Source: Pteria penguin
Lineage: Eukaryota; Mollusca; Bivalvia; Pterioida; Pteriidae
DNA: 64,000 nt
NCBI GenBank assembly: GCA_035048485.1
Contig: CM068593.1
Location: forward strand, 1,170,001 to 1,234,000
Reading direction: 5' to 3'
In this document: positions 1 through 12,224 of the stretch, piece after piece
Layout: each line of letters opens with the position of its first letter
Position numbering within the stretch: the first letter of the stretch is position 1
The notes under the pieces: generated by a model
Databases searched by the model: none
Told to the model about the DNA's origin: nothing
The model's input: only the letters and a program-made list of their open reading frames with translations
Made by a program: the position numbers and the translations under genes

Positions 1-65
1 AACACGATGGGACCGAATAATCCCCCAAGTTATCGACTGAGATACGCCGGCTGAATTAGACGATG

Positions 66-312
66 ACTGATTGGTTATTGTTTTATGTCACTCCACGATT
101 ATTTCACGCATATGGTGACGACATTTGCTCCTGTGCATTGCACAGAAAGGTATACCTTGTAACGGACCCTTTTTACGCCTATCGAGACACATGACCTGAC
201 TTTTTATTGTCTCATCCGAAAGGCAGAACACTGGTGCGCCCACGGTGGGGTCGTACCCAGGAACTTTTGGCCATGAGCCGAGCACTTCATCCAAAGAGCC
301 ATACGGCTTCAA
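66..312 (-). mobile_element. tRNA-derived SINE, family S2, degraded
   Basis: On the minus strand this reads as a tRNA-like head followed by the same body seen in cleaner copies at 9497-9768, 28765-29059 and 31245-31520: a 'CGGATGAGACA' block, a region ending in CACCATATGCGTGAAATA, and a TGATTGGTTATTG-type tail. The head is damaged and several body blocks are missing, so it is an old copy. No convincing target-site duplication was found. The 74-codon minus-strand frame inside it is incidental. Confidence 0.7.
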
Positions 313-3110
313 ATAGACAAAGAAATGTACAAAAGAGCGCAGCGTGTAGGATGAATATCATTTAAAGCAGGTCTTTCCATTTTCCCGACTATCAATTTTG
401 GACACTTTTCAACCTTTGATGTATAATTAATTAATTAAAATTCTACAATTAAATTGATTTATCGTCTCTTGGTTTTGTTATACGAACAGGATAACACCAT
501 AAATAATACAAAAATGACAAAATGGGGATAGGTTTCTCGATTAAATCATTGGACAGTTCTACTTTTACGGTTTTTATGAATAAACATATATTACGGAATC
601 GTATCATTTTCTAAATCTGACCTTAGAGTTTCAATTATGAATCCTTGATAGATAATACAATCCCAGGAATTTCCAACAACTCCTACTCTACTATTTTAAA
701 TCTTATTTAGAAAACCTTAAACACGTACTGTACGTCATTTTACTATTCAATGAATTATGGTCAAAGTTCAGCTACATGATGAAAATAATTAAAACATCAT
801 ATATTTTTATAGAATGTATCTTAAAAAAGAAGAAAGAAAAAAATCTTAATTGACTTAATGACAATAGTCTACCCCAAATAAAGGACATATACAAAAACTC
901 ATAAAAGTTTGATAACACTGTATATACGTAACGATGGTGTGATCTTAGGATGGTCATTTAGTGCGCTTTACGGGCATTAATGTGTCTTCTTGCCGTTAAA
1001 ACGATGCGATTGATAGCAATATTATATCCCATAAATTCATGAATAGGTAGAAGACGTAAATAGATGTAGAAACATTCATTATATATTATTAAACTTTGTG
1101 ATTGAGCATTGTTCCAGGTATTTTAAAATTCTTGTTAAAAGCAAAGTTGTTTGTAAAACAAGTAACCATATCATTCCATAGATAAAGAATGACGCTCATT
1201 TGTAAAACGCGCCTCTTATCGCTTCTCAAATTAAGGGTGTCCCACAAATAGCGCGGAGATTTGCATTTATCAACAAAATGAGAACAATTAAATGGAAGAG
1301 AAAAGTTGTCAATAAAGACCGTCCATGATAATTAATAATACACACAGGAGATGAGAAGAAGCACACGCGGTATGAAATGTATTGTAATACAAATGTGTTA
1401 AATATAAATCAACAGAAACCTGTATTTTTGCAGTCTACGGTATTCATAACATTCACAAATATGAAGAACGAGTACCCTCGGAAAAGGTTTGGATGGAATG
1501 GATTTTATACGAGTGAAATAGTTTTCACAAAGTTTAAATCCCATGTTTCTGTTTAAGAACTCTTCTCAAGAGGATTTCATTTTACTTCCACGGTAATCAC
1601 AACATACTCAATCTGTACTGACCTAATATATATAAAATTTCACCGTGACAAGTTTGTAAAACATTTTAAAATCAAGGATGATTGAATATTTCGATACCTT
1701 TCATCGTATTGTAATAGTTTATATGGTGTGTCAGCAAGTATTATAGTTATCTTTATCTATATGCAATGCATCATCAATATATCTGAAAGTTAATGCAGTA
1801 GTCGTGACCAGTTACATTATATGTTGACACAGAAGCTTTACATAAATTTAGCGTCGTGCGAATAAAGGAACAGAGTTATAAACAAATGTGCACAATATAT
1901 ATAAATGTCCTATGAAATTCCGATAACGTATTGGAATAATTTGTGTATAACTAATTTTAGATGATTAATAAAACAAACTCCGTTATAAAACAGTGAGTCA
2001 AAATCAGCGGAATCAAAGAGAAGACAGAAGAGTTCTGACCACGCGATCAAACTGTATGACACATATCACCAAGGTTATGAACACATGATAATCCTCCATA
2101 TAAAGAACAAGGATCAACATGTTTCTCAACACGAAATGTTAAAAACTTTCCACAGAGCGTTTACGGAATATACCAGTATCATAAATATGTTAGGCTATAT
2201 CGACATAAAGATCATATGCAAAGAAGCATAAATGAACCCTCCAAAAGGAGTAAGATGATGTTCCCCGGGAAGTTGTTCATATCTGCTTGCTGTCAACGCC
2301 CGTCTGTAAAGTTCAGTAGAAATTGTCGAATCAAGTATAAGGAAGGTTAAGTTGTCAAAAATCCAAGTATCTTTTTGGAAACGTTTTCAGAGTATTAAAA
2401 TTTAAAATCACCGTAATTCTTTTTACTTAATATGACTTCTGAAACTCAGTACAGTAAATAAAATAACTATATAATTTATAGCTATGAAAATATTATTTGT
2501 ACTATAATATATTCTTGAAAATAGTTCCCAGAGTTCGACATATTTTGTCTTTTTAGTACTGTCGTTAATTGTGTGAATCGTATTCTTTTCTTAATGCACT
2601 TCATTTTATTAATTTTTACAAGAATTCAGAAAAGAATATTACTTAGTGCTTCACCTTGCATATTTGTCATACATATAATAGACGTTTATTTTCTTATTCA
2701 AATATTTTAAAACACCGTCTTTGCTTTTTATCCTTTAATTGTAAATTTATACAAATAATGTGTCCATTCATGATTCTTAACTCCATATTTTCGGTATTTA
2801 TTGCACCTTTATCCTCGCCATTTGACATAACATTCGCGTTGTGTCGTTTTCTTCAACTGTGGTATTAAAGTTCCGGATTTCAAAGTATGATGAAAACATC
2901 TAAAAACGTAACATTTGAAAGAAAGCAATATTAATTTCAAATTCCGAAGGCCTTTTCTTTTCTCAGATGTTTTCATATCATTAATTATTTTTAAAAAATA
3001 TACATCTTTTTACTATTATTAATTTACAGTACAACTTTCACAAGGCAACACCTTATCAGTGATAATCAGACAGGAACGTTGAATTCCAATATAAATAACT
3101 TGTAGCTTTT
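313..3110. other. AT-rich intergenic DNA, no gene recognised
   Basis: I see no exon-like open frames with plausible splice sites and no well-formed repeat over most of this stretch. About 2080-2130 resembles the 'AATCCTCC..AAAGAACAAGG.TCAACA' part of family X (compare 24785-24820, same orientation), which would make it a small relic. An imperfect inverted repeat (ATGATGAAAACATCT near 2886, AGATGTTTTCATATCA near 2965) is present but short and in AT-rich DNA. Confidence 0.5.
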
Positions 3111-3120
3111 GGGGCGAAAT

Positions 3121-3312
3121 GGGGGGGGGGGGAGTGGGCAGGCTTGGTGTAGTGGTTAAGCGCTTGGCTTGCGGCGCCGACGATCCGAGTTCGATTCCCG
3201 GGTTGTGCCACTATGTTTAAGAGGTTGGTTTACCTCCTGCTTCCATGTCGCGATATAACTGAAAAATTGTTGAAAGCGACGTAAAACACCAATCAACCAA
3301 CCAATCAATCGA
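3121..3312 (+). mobile_element. tRNA-derived SINE, family S1
   Basis: The head has pol III promoter-like blocks: an A-box region (TGGTGTAGTGGTTAAGCGC, about 3143) and a B-box (GAGTTCGATTCCC, about 3187). The body ends with AAAGCGACGTAAAACACC and a CAATCAACCAACCAATCAATC tail. A possible 7-bp target duplication GCGAAAT lies at 3114-3120 and 3313-3319. A poly-G run lies between the left duplication and the head. The minus-strand element at 12225-12395 shares head and body and confirms the family. Confidence 0.8.
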
Positions 3313-3354
3313 GCGAAATAAAAGAGTCAAAAACCATCAAAGGCCATGAGGCAG

Positions 3355-4045
3355 ATACCCATTTTTTTTTTTTATGTTTTGTTTTGTATTTTGTTTGTTT
3401 GTTTGTTTGTTTTTTTTTTGGGGGGGGGGGTGGTTCAGAAAACAACGAAGAGGTTCCGAAAGGTTAATCGCATCTCGAATGCCATGGCATAAAAAGACAA
3501 ATAATTGGAGGTAAGACCAAGTGGCCGGGAGCAGTAAGCATTGCCTGCTTGTATGCAACGTTAGTAGCAAAATTCCCGAAACAACTCAGTTCAGAAAGTT
3601 AAAAGACACAGACAGACATACACACATGCAGGTCGACAAACATACAGACAGACACACAAACAGACATAGACACAGACATCATGCAAACAGATTGCCTACA
3701 TATCTACACATAGGCGCAAGAACTCCCCCCCCCCCCCTCCCCCGACACACACACCTCTCACTTTTTAACGTGATTTTTTTTCTGGAAAACGTTAACATAG
3801 ATGGCGACAGCCAGAAAAAATTCTCTCTAACACACAAGCTCCGAATTTCTATTAGCAAGTACTTTATTGCATATCAAACGGTAGATGAACCCATTCAGTA
3901 CCAAGAAAAATATTTCATAATGCTTGCCCCCCCCCCCCCTTTCCGGTTTTGATTTGTTTCCGACGCCACTGCATACACACATACATACATACAGACAGAC
4001 AGACAGAAATACAGACAAACATACATACATACTTACATACATGTG
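3355..4045. repeat. Cluster of simple repeats and homopolymer runs
   Basis: The stretch holds T-rich (GTTT)n with a G run (about 3360-3431), ACAGACA/CACAGACA-type repeats (about 3607-3680), two C runs (about 3724-3745 and 3927-3940) and ATAC/AGAC repeats (about 3970-4040). Open frames across it are made of the simple repeats and are not genes. Confidence 0.75.
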
Positions 4046-4049
4046 ACTT

Positions 4050-6050
4050 TTTTATATAAGTTTATTTTTTTTATTTACAAAGTTATTGCTCAATTCAGAC
4101 GATCTTTTAATCGGGTTCGTATGCACTTTAAATCTGCATCCTGTATATCATGAACTTTTCAGTTAGTGGTTTCTACCGTAGGTAATCTAGATTCCCTACT
4201 TTCTCAGTAACCACATGGTGTTGACCTGCATTGTTTTATATCATACACGTTGCAGACATTCCGTCTTATTTCTTGAATTTCTTAATGCAAATGTCCCTTA
4301 TAGTTTAGAGATTTATTGCGACATTTGTGTCTAAAATGCATGTAATGACATGTTTAAATACAATATTATTATAACGTATCATTTCGGAATCTAAAATGAT
4401 GTTCCGTGGTTATGATCTCTATGAATAAATATATTTCATACAGACAAATGCGAAAATATTTTTATCTCTCCGTTTCTTCTATTTATCTTACAATAACCAT
4501 GCAGTGTCCTAGATTTGAATATAAAATGATGAAATGAATCAAAAGGAGGGGGCGCACCGTTTAACGGAATAATACGCCCGCATTTTGTTATCCTAGGTGT
4601 CATACAAACTAGAACTAAATACTGAATCTATTTTTTTTTTCTAAATTTAGATTACTTTTGGACTATTATTTAGATTCTATGCACTATGAGATATGTTTAC
4701 CCTTCGGTACTTCGTCGGTTTTTTACTTTTGATACTGGCAAAATAGTTCAGCTTTCCTCTTTAATTGTTTGTACGTGTAGGTTAATTGATTCCTTCGAGC
4801 ATATATTTCCCATGTTGACACCCCATCTACCGTCTACAGTTAATTAAAATTTGAGATATGAAAATTCTTTTTCAATATGCACATCTTTGTCTTCTTTGTA
4901 CCAAATTTCATAAAAATCCACAAAAGGGTTTAAGAGATGTGAAGGCAAAGTATTTAGCACAGAGACATCTAAGTTCAAGGGTCATAACACCTTTGATTTT
5001 TGGGGGGAGGGGGGGGGGGCAGATGCGAAGACATGATATGTGGCACAGACAGACGACAGTGGTAAGTTATAATGCACCCACATTTTTATGAGGACATACA
5101 AAAGCAATTCAGTAAAATGAAAACAAAAAAAGGGATAAAAAATATTTTAGAACTAAAGAACATTTACTAGATAGCATGAGTGAAACCTCAAAAATGAAAT
5201 AGCATCAGGCGCCCGGGAAGAGTAAGCATCTCCTATTTGTTAGCAATGCCTGTAACATTAGTCCGGTATTATTGTCATACCAGGTAAATACAAAATTTGT
5301 GTTGTCATTCTACCGCTTGTATTTTATAAATAATCTGATAAAACATGACTTTCGGCAGATATTTTAACAGTTTTTCCTAATTGTGTCGGATGTTTTATCT
5401 AGTAGATATTACTTCGAATTCTCGCCTTTTGCCGACTAGATTCTGGTAAATGTACTAAATATCGCAAGTTCAATTCTAGCGAAACCAGAGTGACGTAGAA
5501 TACTTAAATATATCCCGTAAAATTTAAAATTAAAATAAATGTGATGATTTGAAAATTAGATTGTCATGTAAGAAAGTATACATGTCATCTTGTTTTATAT
5601 AATAAAATCAACTAACATGCATATTAATATGCCGAGGTGTTATATCACACATTGTGGAACACGTGCCACCTGTGCACGTTACTTCATGGTGGAGTTGTGG
5701 AAGAAAATGAATAAGGCATTTGACTTAGTCGGCATGCACAGATGCTTAAAGAAAAAGCATATGAATACATCACAACAATATTGGATTGCAATGCACTTAT
5801 GTTTTCGACTTCTAACGGTCAATTAGAATACAATTGTCACACAAATGGTGTTGTTAACCTCTTTAAAAGCCATTTTACCATTCACCATAAGTCCATAACG
5901 ATCAAAGAGCACACAGTTATTCATAATTCTCCATATGGATAGTATGACCAACATTCATAAACTTATTTATTCCTTAATCTCTGTGTAGATCATTAAACAT
6001 TACATCTATTATTATGTAATATATGAAGCGGAGTTGCACGGTATTTGAAA
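4050..6050. other. Intergenic DNA; one possible dispersed-repeat fragment
   Basis: No gene is recognised. At about 4870-5095 the text runs 'ACCAAATTTCATAAAAATCCA' and later 'CACAGACAGACGACAGTGGTAAG.TATAATGCACCCACATTTTTATGAGG'-like pieces with a G run. This resembles a common dispersed repeat of bivalve genomes, but I can only call that from memory of its style. The rest is AT-rich with no feature I can support. Confidence 0.35.
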
Positions 6051-6051
6051 G

Positions 6052-6790
6052 GAAAAAAGAGGAGCTACTGGCTCAGTTATGTTGCAGAAGTCACCATGGA
6101 GTACACTGCGTCACTGAATTCCGTGTTTTCCTACATGTCCCCTAACATTTTCAATGTCAGTAAACGAGAATATATCAAAGATTGACTTTCAATATTCTTA
6201 CTTGATTAACAATGACTAATTTATTAATGCTGCTAATCGTTATTGAAGAGTCTGAATAAGTGCAAAGTGCATACAAATAACTAGTTCCATTGTATCTTAG
6301 GTGGGGCCCGTAAACCGGTTAACCACACCAATAGAGTGACGTTTGTTACTTTTTCTTTACATGGAGGATTATTATAAATTTTTAAATGTACGTCCTTTGA
6401 TTGTCCTGCTGTTACAGTGAGTGGGAAGGTAGGCCCGTTAACCGGTTAACCACACCATTTGTTTGGCTTTTGTCAAATTAAATGACCGTCCTAAGTCGGT
6501 ATCGTAATTGCACGACAATTAAATATTTTTGTAATGTGTTATATGTGCTAGTATATTATTGATATCCATGTATTGTATAGCTCCATGGTGACTTCTGCCA
6601 CATAACTGAGCCAGTAACTCCTCTTTTTTCTTCAACTGACCGTCCTAAGTCGGTATCGTAACCGCAGCACATTCGAATATTTTTGTAATGTCGTTCCGTG
6701 TATATTATGCTGTTGTCATTTTTATGTGCAGGTTCTTGGTGATTTGTGTCATAATGTACAGCTTTGTCTGTAAATCTCCACCAGTTGCAT
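6052..6790. mobile_element. Nested, partly palindromic family X insertion
   Basis: Two arms of about 54 bp face each other: 6052-6105 (minus-orientation end, ..GGCTCAGTTATG.TGCAGAAGTCACCATGG) and 6577-6630 (plus orientation, CCATGGTGACTTCTGCC..). Between and beyond them are two partial copies of the family X block with ACCGGTTAACCACACCA followed by ACCGTCCTAAGTCGGTATCG. The first copy is interrupted after GTGACGTTTGTTAC (about 6342) and resumes at about 6632 with TTCAACTGACCGTCC. A second copy therefore appears inserted into the first, with the outer left arm in opposite orientation. Confidence 0.6.
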
Positions 6791-6819
6791 TCCAGGACAG
6801 TAATACGTTCTAAAGAATT

Positions 6820-7323
6820 TTAATAAAGCCCACGATTATAACGAGTAAGTATGGTACGAGGCAGGTAAAAGTCATGCACTCCATAGACTAGACCAGTCCT
6901 ACTCCAAGCTATTAAATTTAAGACAGTAACAAACAAAACACAAATAATATTGGAACTGCGAAAATTAATATAATGCTTGTTTTCTTCTATTTGCTCTTTG
7001 AATCTTGCTTTAATGTCAATTTGGTAAGTACATGCAGTGTACTCTTCAAATAATCCTCCATATGTATTAAATGAGAAACATGTTAAGTGGTCATAAAAAC
7101 AGAATGTCAGAAGTCTGTCTTGGTTTTTTCCCACTTTTTCGGCCTTTAACATGACCCAAGAGAATAAGTTGTCGATATTCGCAAATGGAGCACAAAATGT
7201 GTAATCCTTGGCCGCTTGCGACTTTCTATTTCTTTGAATTTCGATGTATTTTCTTGCATATGCAAGGACGGTGAGTGATACAGTTCGACAGGGAATGCTT
7301 ATACGCGCAGGACAACGTCCCAT
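6820..7323 (-). CDS. Unidentified 167-codon open reading frame
   Basis: This is an uninterrupted minus-strand frame from ATG (7323) to TAA (6820). The predicted product is rich in aromatic and charged residues (for example WSRTGLVYGVHDFYLP near the C terminus and NTYGGLFEEYTACTYQ in the middle) and has one short hydrophobic stretch near residues 130-145. Its amino-acid composition is balanced and not the simple-repeat kind that fills most chance frames here, so it may be a real single-exon gene, a terminal exon, or the remains of a transposable-element ORF. It directly abuts family X sequence (ending near 6790), which favours a mobile-element origin. I do not recognise any domain. The ATG is used because an in-frame stop lies just upstream. 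Confidence 0.4.
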   Translation of the reverse strand: MGRCPARISIPCRTVSLTVLAYARKYIEIQRNRKSQAAKDYTFCAPFANIDNLFSWVMLKAEKVGKNQDRLLTFCFYDHLTCFSFNTYGGLFEEYTACTYQIDIKARFKEQIEENKHYINFRSSNIICVLFVTVLNLIAWSRTGLVYGVHDFYLPRTILTRYNRGLY

Positions 7324-7739
7324 CTCTGTTACTTATCTGCGTTTGCTCGATTTTACCATATGAACTGCGATATTGTCTTTACTTTTGTCCCTAACACTTG
7401 GTATATAGAACTATCAGAGTATAAATGTTCAAAATCAAGACCCAGGTATGAATATCATTCTACATTCTATTTATGAAAAACCGAAATGTTATTCACATTT
7501 CTAATGATACATTAATCAAATCCCCCATAGCAGATGTTATATTTCACATTTTTCTTTGTAAACGGTATTTTTATTAAACGGTTCCCTGCAATATCTATAA
7601 ACATAACTCGTACCAGCACGCGTGTCATTGCAAATGGTAATGATAAATCCTTCTAATTAGAACAATCTATATCTCGACTGGGGATTCTTTTTATTTGATG
7701 GATGATGGAGATTTATAAGAAAAATTCATCAAGCTATAA

Positions 7740-8400
7740 TGAAGATATATGTTGCATTACTGTCACCTTACTCGAATGGAAAGTATGTATGTATTGTGTA
7801 CAAATAAGGAGATGAAGACCCCTGACTCGGTTGTGGTACCGACTTGGGATGGTCATCAGGCACACCTTTCCACACCCTACAACAGCAGTACGATCTAATA
7901 GCATAATAAGCCTAATTATAATATCATTGATGATTATTAAATAAATACCAAACGACAGTGAAATCAACATGAGCTGGGCGGCTCTCTCCTTCTTGAAAAC
8001 GAACTTGCTCTTGCTTGTAGATTTTTCTGAAAGTCAACGGACACGAGGTTCAGATCCTTATCCCTGAAAGGATTTAGACACGGTTTGAAATAGACTCCAA
8101 GATGCCCTATTTTTCAGTGTAACAGTACATTAGAAAGTGTGAAAGAAGAATGAAAAGTAACTGACTCAGCCGTATGGCAGAAGTCGCCACGGAAATATAA
8201 GTATCTAATGTAATGATATAAAAACACATAGGGACATCACAGAAATATTCGATTATAGTGCAATTACGATACCAAATTAGGATGGTCATTTGATATGGCA
8301 ATAGTCAATCAATTGGTGTGGTTAACTGGTTTACGGGCTCATCTTCCCAATTGCCGCAATAGCAGAATAATCAAAGGAGACAGATTTGAGAATATAAATA
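7740..8400 (-). mobile_element. Family X fragments (minus orientation)
   Basis: 8155-8370 matches the arrangement at 24540-24765: CTGACTCAG..GGCAGAAGTCGCCA, then ACGATACC.A.TTAGGATGGTCATTT, then GGTGTGGTTAACTGGTTTACGGGC. 7970-8100 matches 24920-25025 (GCGAACT.., GACACGAGGTTCAG, CTGAAAGGATTTAGACA). The order of the two blocks is swapped relative to 24540-25025, so at least two separate relics lie side by side. 7840-7870 also carries ACCGACTTGGGATGGTCAT. Confidence 0.55.
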
Positions 8401-9485
8401 TTCTTCCATATAGATCAAAATGTGTACTGTAACAGAGCATCGAAGTGTACTAACCTTTACTAAACGTTTAAAACTCTGAAAGCACTAAAGTTTCCTTTAT
8501 ATAAAGGTTAATTGAAGGTTAAAGGAGCCGGCGCAAATCGTATGAGAGTTCAAAAACTTTAAAGAAGTATAAAGAGAAGGATGAGAACTGATTGTACTTT
8601 GAGAGTCAATTGGGTTTGGACATGCATATCAAATTTAAGCATGGAAACATTGAAAACATTACAAATCTGTTTAATCATGAAGTAAATGTGCCTCTAATAT
8701 TCACACCTGGGTCTTGTATTCTAGTTATTTTCCAGGTGAAAAGAAACTTAATGATTGATTTAACGCGATTTTTAAAATCTGTGAAGAAGATAATCAGCGC
8801 TGGGACTTACACCTGTAGTTAGAAGTGTGTGCATAAAAATGTAGCGTTTTATATTTTCTTTTTCAATCAAAACATCTGCGGATTTAGAATTTGCCAACTT
8901 ACACATGTTTGTCATACTTTCCACATAGTTTGTAAATCTGAGAGTATGCCAAGAATTACAAAAGAAAATGTTTTAATGTTCACGATCATTTTACGTGATA
9001 ATAATCACAAATATGACCATCAATCAGTTATTTATAGAACTGATCAATCCTCTGTGTGCTATATTTAGAACTTAAAACATATCGATAATAATAAATCAAA
9101 TATTTTCCTACTATGGAGAACAACTTCTTAAAAAGGATAAATTATATGCAGAAATGTATAACTCAAGGTAAATTATAAATACAATGCAGTGCAATAATGG
9201 ATGAATTCAAGAAATCATTTATACTGGCCGACCACAACATGCTATCGACAACTCGACAGCGATAATTTCCCACAAGAACACATACCTGTTATGTACTTCT
9301 TTCTCATCGTTGTTTATCACTATATACGCGGGTATTTCTATATTAAATCAATGTGCCAAGTATGACTGTGGATGTTGTATGACGCAATCAATGATCTTAG
9401 TACTATGTTTTCGCAGAAAAAAAACCCCAACTTCATCGCCACCCATCTTACACCTTGTCCAGCCTTGATATCAATAATAAATTTA
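8401..9485. other. Intergenic DNA, nothing recognised
   Basis: The stretch is AT-rich. Frames of 76 and 79 codons (8592-8822, 8829-9068) lack recognisable domains, repeat homology or splice context, and I do not call them genes. Confidence 0.5.
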
Positions 9486-9496
9486 CATTGTAAGTA

Positions 9497-9768
9497 TTTG
9501 ATTGATTATTGTTTTACTTCACTTCACGGTTATTTCACGTATATGGTGACTTGCATTTACCTGATGCATTGCATAGAAATTTCTACCTTTGCAATTTACC
9601 CATCCGAAGGAGAGATGGATCTTTTACCTGCCACGCCTATCGTGACACGGAACCTCGGTTTTTACTGTCTCATCCGAAAAACAGAACACCGGTGTGTCCA
9701 GGGCGGGAATCGAACCTGGAACATCTAGGTCACTGACGAGCACCTTGTCCACTAGGTCACATTGGCTT
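9497..9768 (-). mobile_element. tRNA-derived SINE, family S2, with target duplication
   Basis: Read on the minus strand: a tRNA-like head with B-box GGTTCGATTCCCGCC (about 9700-9714), an ACACCGGTGTTCTG block, the CGGATGAGACAGTAAAAACC block, and a tail ending in CAATAATCAATCAAAT. An 11-bp direct repeat CATTGTAAGTA flanks the body at 9486-9496 and 9769-9779. This gives clean boundaries and indicates LINE-type integration. Confidence 0.85.
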
Positions 9769-9779
9769 CATTGTAAGTA

Positions 9780-11340
9780 ATAAACACAAACATTAAGTTA
9801 CAGAAATTTTCACCCATCTGGCCTTTATCATAACAAAAACATAAGCATCTTTTGTTATGATTCAGCATGGATTTCACTTAGCTCTGTAACAAAGTCGTTT
9901 TTTCTACACTTGATAAAAGCCAGGTGGCTGAAAATACGTGTATCTGAGTGTTTGTGTACTATTTCTTATACTGTACTTCCCTCTCTAGTATTTTGAAAAT
10001 TCTAGACCTATACTGTTGCAAGACTAGGAACTAAAATAATTTTCTTTCCCCTAAGTTTTCTTTGTCAATTAAGAATACAATAAAGTTAGATTACGTTACT
10101 ATAAATCATGTATAAGGAATATATTTAGCGTTGTCAATATCACAATACTGTTTCACAACTAACTGCATTGTTTTCAAAGTCACGACACTTTAATTCCGAG
10201 TAATTAAAATAATAACCCTGTCAAGTTTATTTGTCACACTTGTTTTACTTGTAGACACATGAAGATATTTGTAGCAGAATTATATATCTGTATTTACATT
10301 TATTTCTCGAACTTGAAGAGTTGTTGCAGGACTGTTGCAGGACATGATTTGTGAGCGAGTTTTTTTTAAGAGAGTCAAGAAATCTGACCGTTGTCATGTC
10401 AGTCTGCATATTGTGGGCCGTAATCGGTTATTTGACCAATGTACGTTGCAATCTCAATAGATACCTCACCCCAGACTTTAGAATAAAGCTTTCGTTCAAG
10501 GAAAAATAATAGATATGGCAGTATTATTTCAATATGTTATACGAATTCCATGCCGTTCGTATATGTCGAACATCTATAAGACATACGTTTAGTTGTTTAA
10601 CATATTGATCATCCACCCTCATACTGTGGGAGAGTTTATGTAATTAATTTTCGTACATTATGTGTAACTTTATCGTCAGGTATTGATACCAGTTTTCTAT
10701 ACTGTATATGTAATTTTACCGTTGTGTATCTTCACCAGGTTTTCGTAAATTACATGTGAATTTACCATCATGATTCGACCCCACATATCCGTACTGAGGG
10801 AAACTGATTTTATTTTTTTTTTTATTTTATTTTATCTTTTTTTCGAGAAATAACACATGACCAGATGCTAATTGACATGATTAATGATGTTATGGAGTGT
10901 CCTTGTAGCTGTAATCAGTGCTAATTTATCATTACTGTCTCTTCAAACAAATCTTAATTGTATATCGTAATATCTATTTCATCTCTCTTTTTTTTAAATG
11001 ATGCCTATAATAAAGCACCGTATTGTGCAAATATTCAATAGAATATCTTGTTCAATGTGAAGAAAGCGTCAAGCCATTCAAATATTACATAATGTATACA
11101 TGACCCTGTCAATCGCTCATGTCAATTGAAAATGAAAGATATGTAAAGGAAATAAGACTGTCATGAAAGTTGCCTTTTATTTTACATTTTAAGTTGCATA
11201 AACGGATGTCAGGTTAGAACTGCATCAGGTTTTGTTAAGAAATTATGCGTTTAGGAACATTATTAAAAACATGTTTTTATATCTTTTTTTTTTTGAGAAT
11301 TTCTATTTTAAAGTGTTTTATCCTTATTACCCATGTCGCT
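9780..11340. other. Intergenic DNA, nothing recognised
   Basis: The stretch is AT-rich with scattered T runs (about 10810-10845). I found no open frames with gene-like context and no repeat I could match elsewhere in the window. Confidence 0.5.
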
Positions 11341-11351
11341 TTTCATTATTA

Positions 11352-11768
11352 ATACTATCCTTCGGTTCGCTAGAGCCAACAATAACGTTTAAGATTTTCA
11401 CGCAAAAAAAATCTCAGATTACTTTTAAACCTTTTACTCAGGGTTTTAGCCATAAACATCGAAAAACTTTTGGTAAATTTTAAAGATCTTATTCAGACAT
11501 TTTATCTAAATTCGGAAATGTGACTTTTTAACAATACATATCCAGCGGAATTTCCCATTCCAATTTCTACGGTGATCTAGTGTACAAACCAAAGAGGGTA
11601 AAAGGTTTTGATATTTTCATATCAGCTAGTTCTAAAATTATTAAACGCCTTCGACATCGACAGTATGACCCCGAGACCATAAATTTTGTAGTGGGTCACT
11701 CTACAACCCAATGCAAATTTGTACTTGAGTGTTGCACACTGAATAACAGGGCGATGGGGAGTCTATGA
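11352..11768 (+). pseudogene. Broken reverse-transcriptase-like C-terminal relic (family X)
   Basis: The start reads RFARANNN in one frame. After a frameshift near 11400-11410 the text continues in the frame holding TQGFSHKHRKTFGKF, ILSKFGNV, FYGDLVYKPKRVKG and KRLRHRQYDP, and ends at TAG-free text before the TGA at 11766. Two in-frame TAA codons (about 11481 and 11529) and the frameshift make it dead. RFAR followed by a Q-G-Y/F..LRKTF.KF and FYGDLVYK pattern is, to my knowledge, the region after the catalytic palm in a class of invertebrate reverse transcriptases (Penelope-like or similar); that class assignment is uncertain. A minus-strand homolog at 25203-25406 shares TQG(Y/F)..HK.RKTFGKF and LSKFGN. 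Confidence 0.6.
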
Positions 11769-12220
11769 CGGGCCTTGTCAAAACATTTTCGGAGGAGACA
11801 AGGTCCATGTCCTCGTCCCCTCTGACTGATAATCGAGACTCCTATTGATCAAGGATCTCAGCTCGGTTACAGACGGGCAGAGAACGGTTTACTTATGTTG
11901 ATGTCACCTTACATATTTTTCATGGCAACATATTATTCTATAAAAGTTTCGTGTGTAATAAACGTTTATGACCTCTCGGGAAACCTGTTAATCTTTGTTC
12001 TTTATATGAAGGATTATTTGTAAATTTTTAAATGTGTGTTCTTCGATTGTGCTGTTTGTGCGACGAGTGGGAAGGTGGACGCCAGTAAACCGGTTAACTG
12101 CACCAACTGAGTGACGTTTGTAACTTCAATTGACCGTCCTAAGTCGTTATCGTAACCGCAGCACAATCGAATGTCGTTTTTCCGTGCTTTATCATGTTTA
12201 TTATCATGTTTTGTGTTCAT
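11769..12220 (+). mobile_element. Family X 3' region
   Basis: This continues directly from the reverse-transcriptase relic: GGCCTTGTC..GGAGACAAGGTCC..CTCGTCCCCTCTGACTG, then TTATGACCTCTCGGGAAACCTGTTAATC, then AAACCGGTTAACTGCACCA, GACCGTCCTAAGTCG.TATCGTAACC. The same order is seen, reverse-complemented, at 24640-25025. This links the dispersed 'GTCCTAAGTCGGTATCG' blocks across the window to one reverse-transcriptase-bearing family. Confidence 0.6.
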
Positions 12221-12224
12221 GCCC

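Noticed and set aside
3521..3952. 143-codon plus-strand frame
   Set aside because: It runs through ACAGACA repeats and C runs, with His/Thr/Pro repeats typical of simple-sequence translation.
9372..9728. 118-codon plus-strand frame
   Set aside because: More than half lies in the antisense strand of the SINE at 9497-9768. The 112-codon frame at 28629-28967 and the frames at 31163-31544 are rejected for the same reason.
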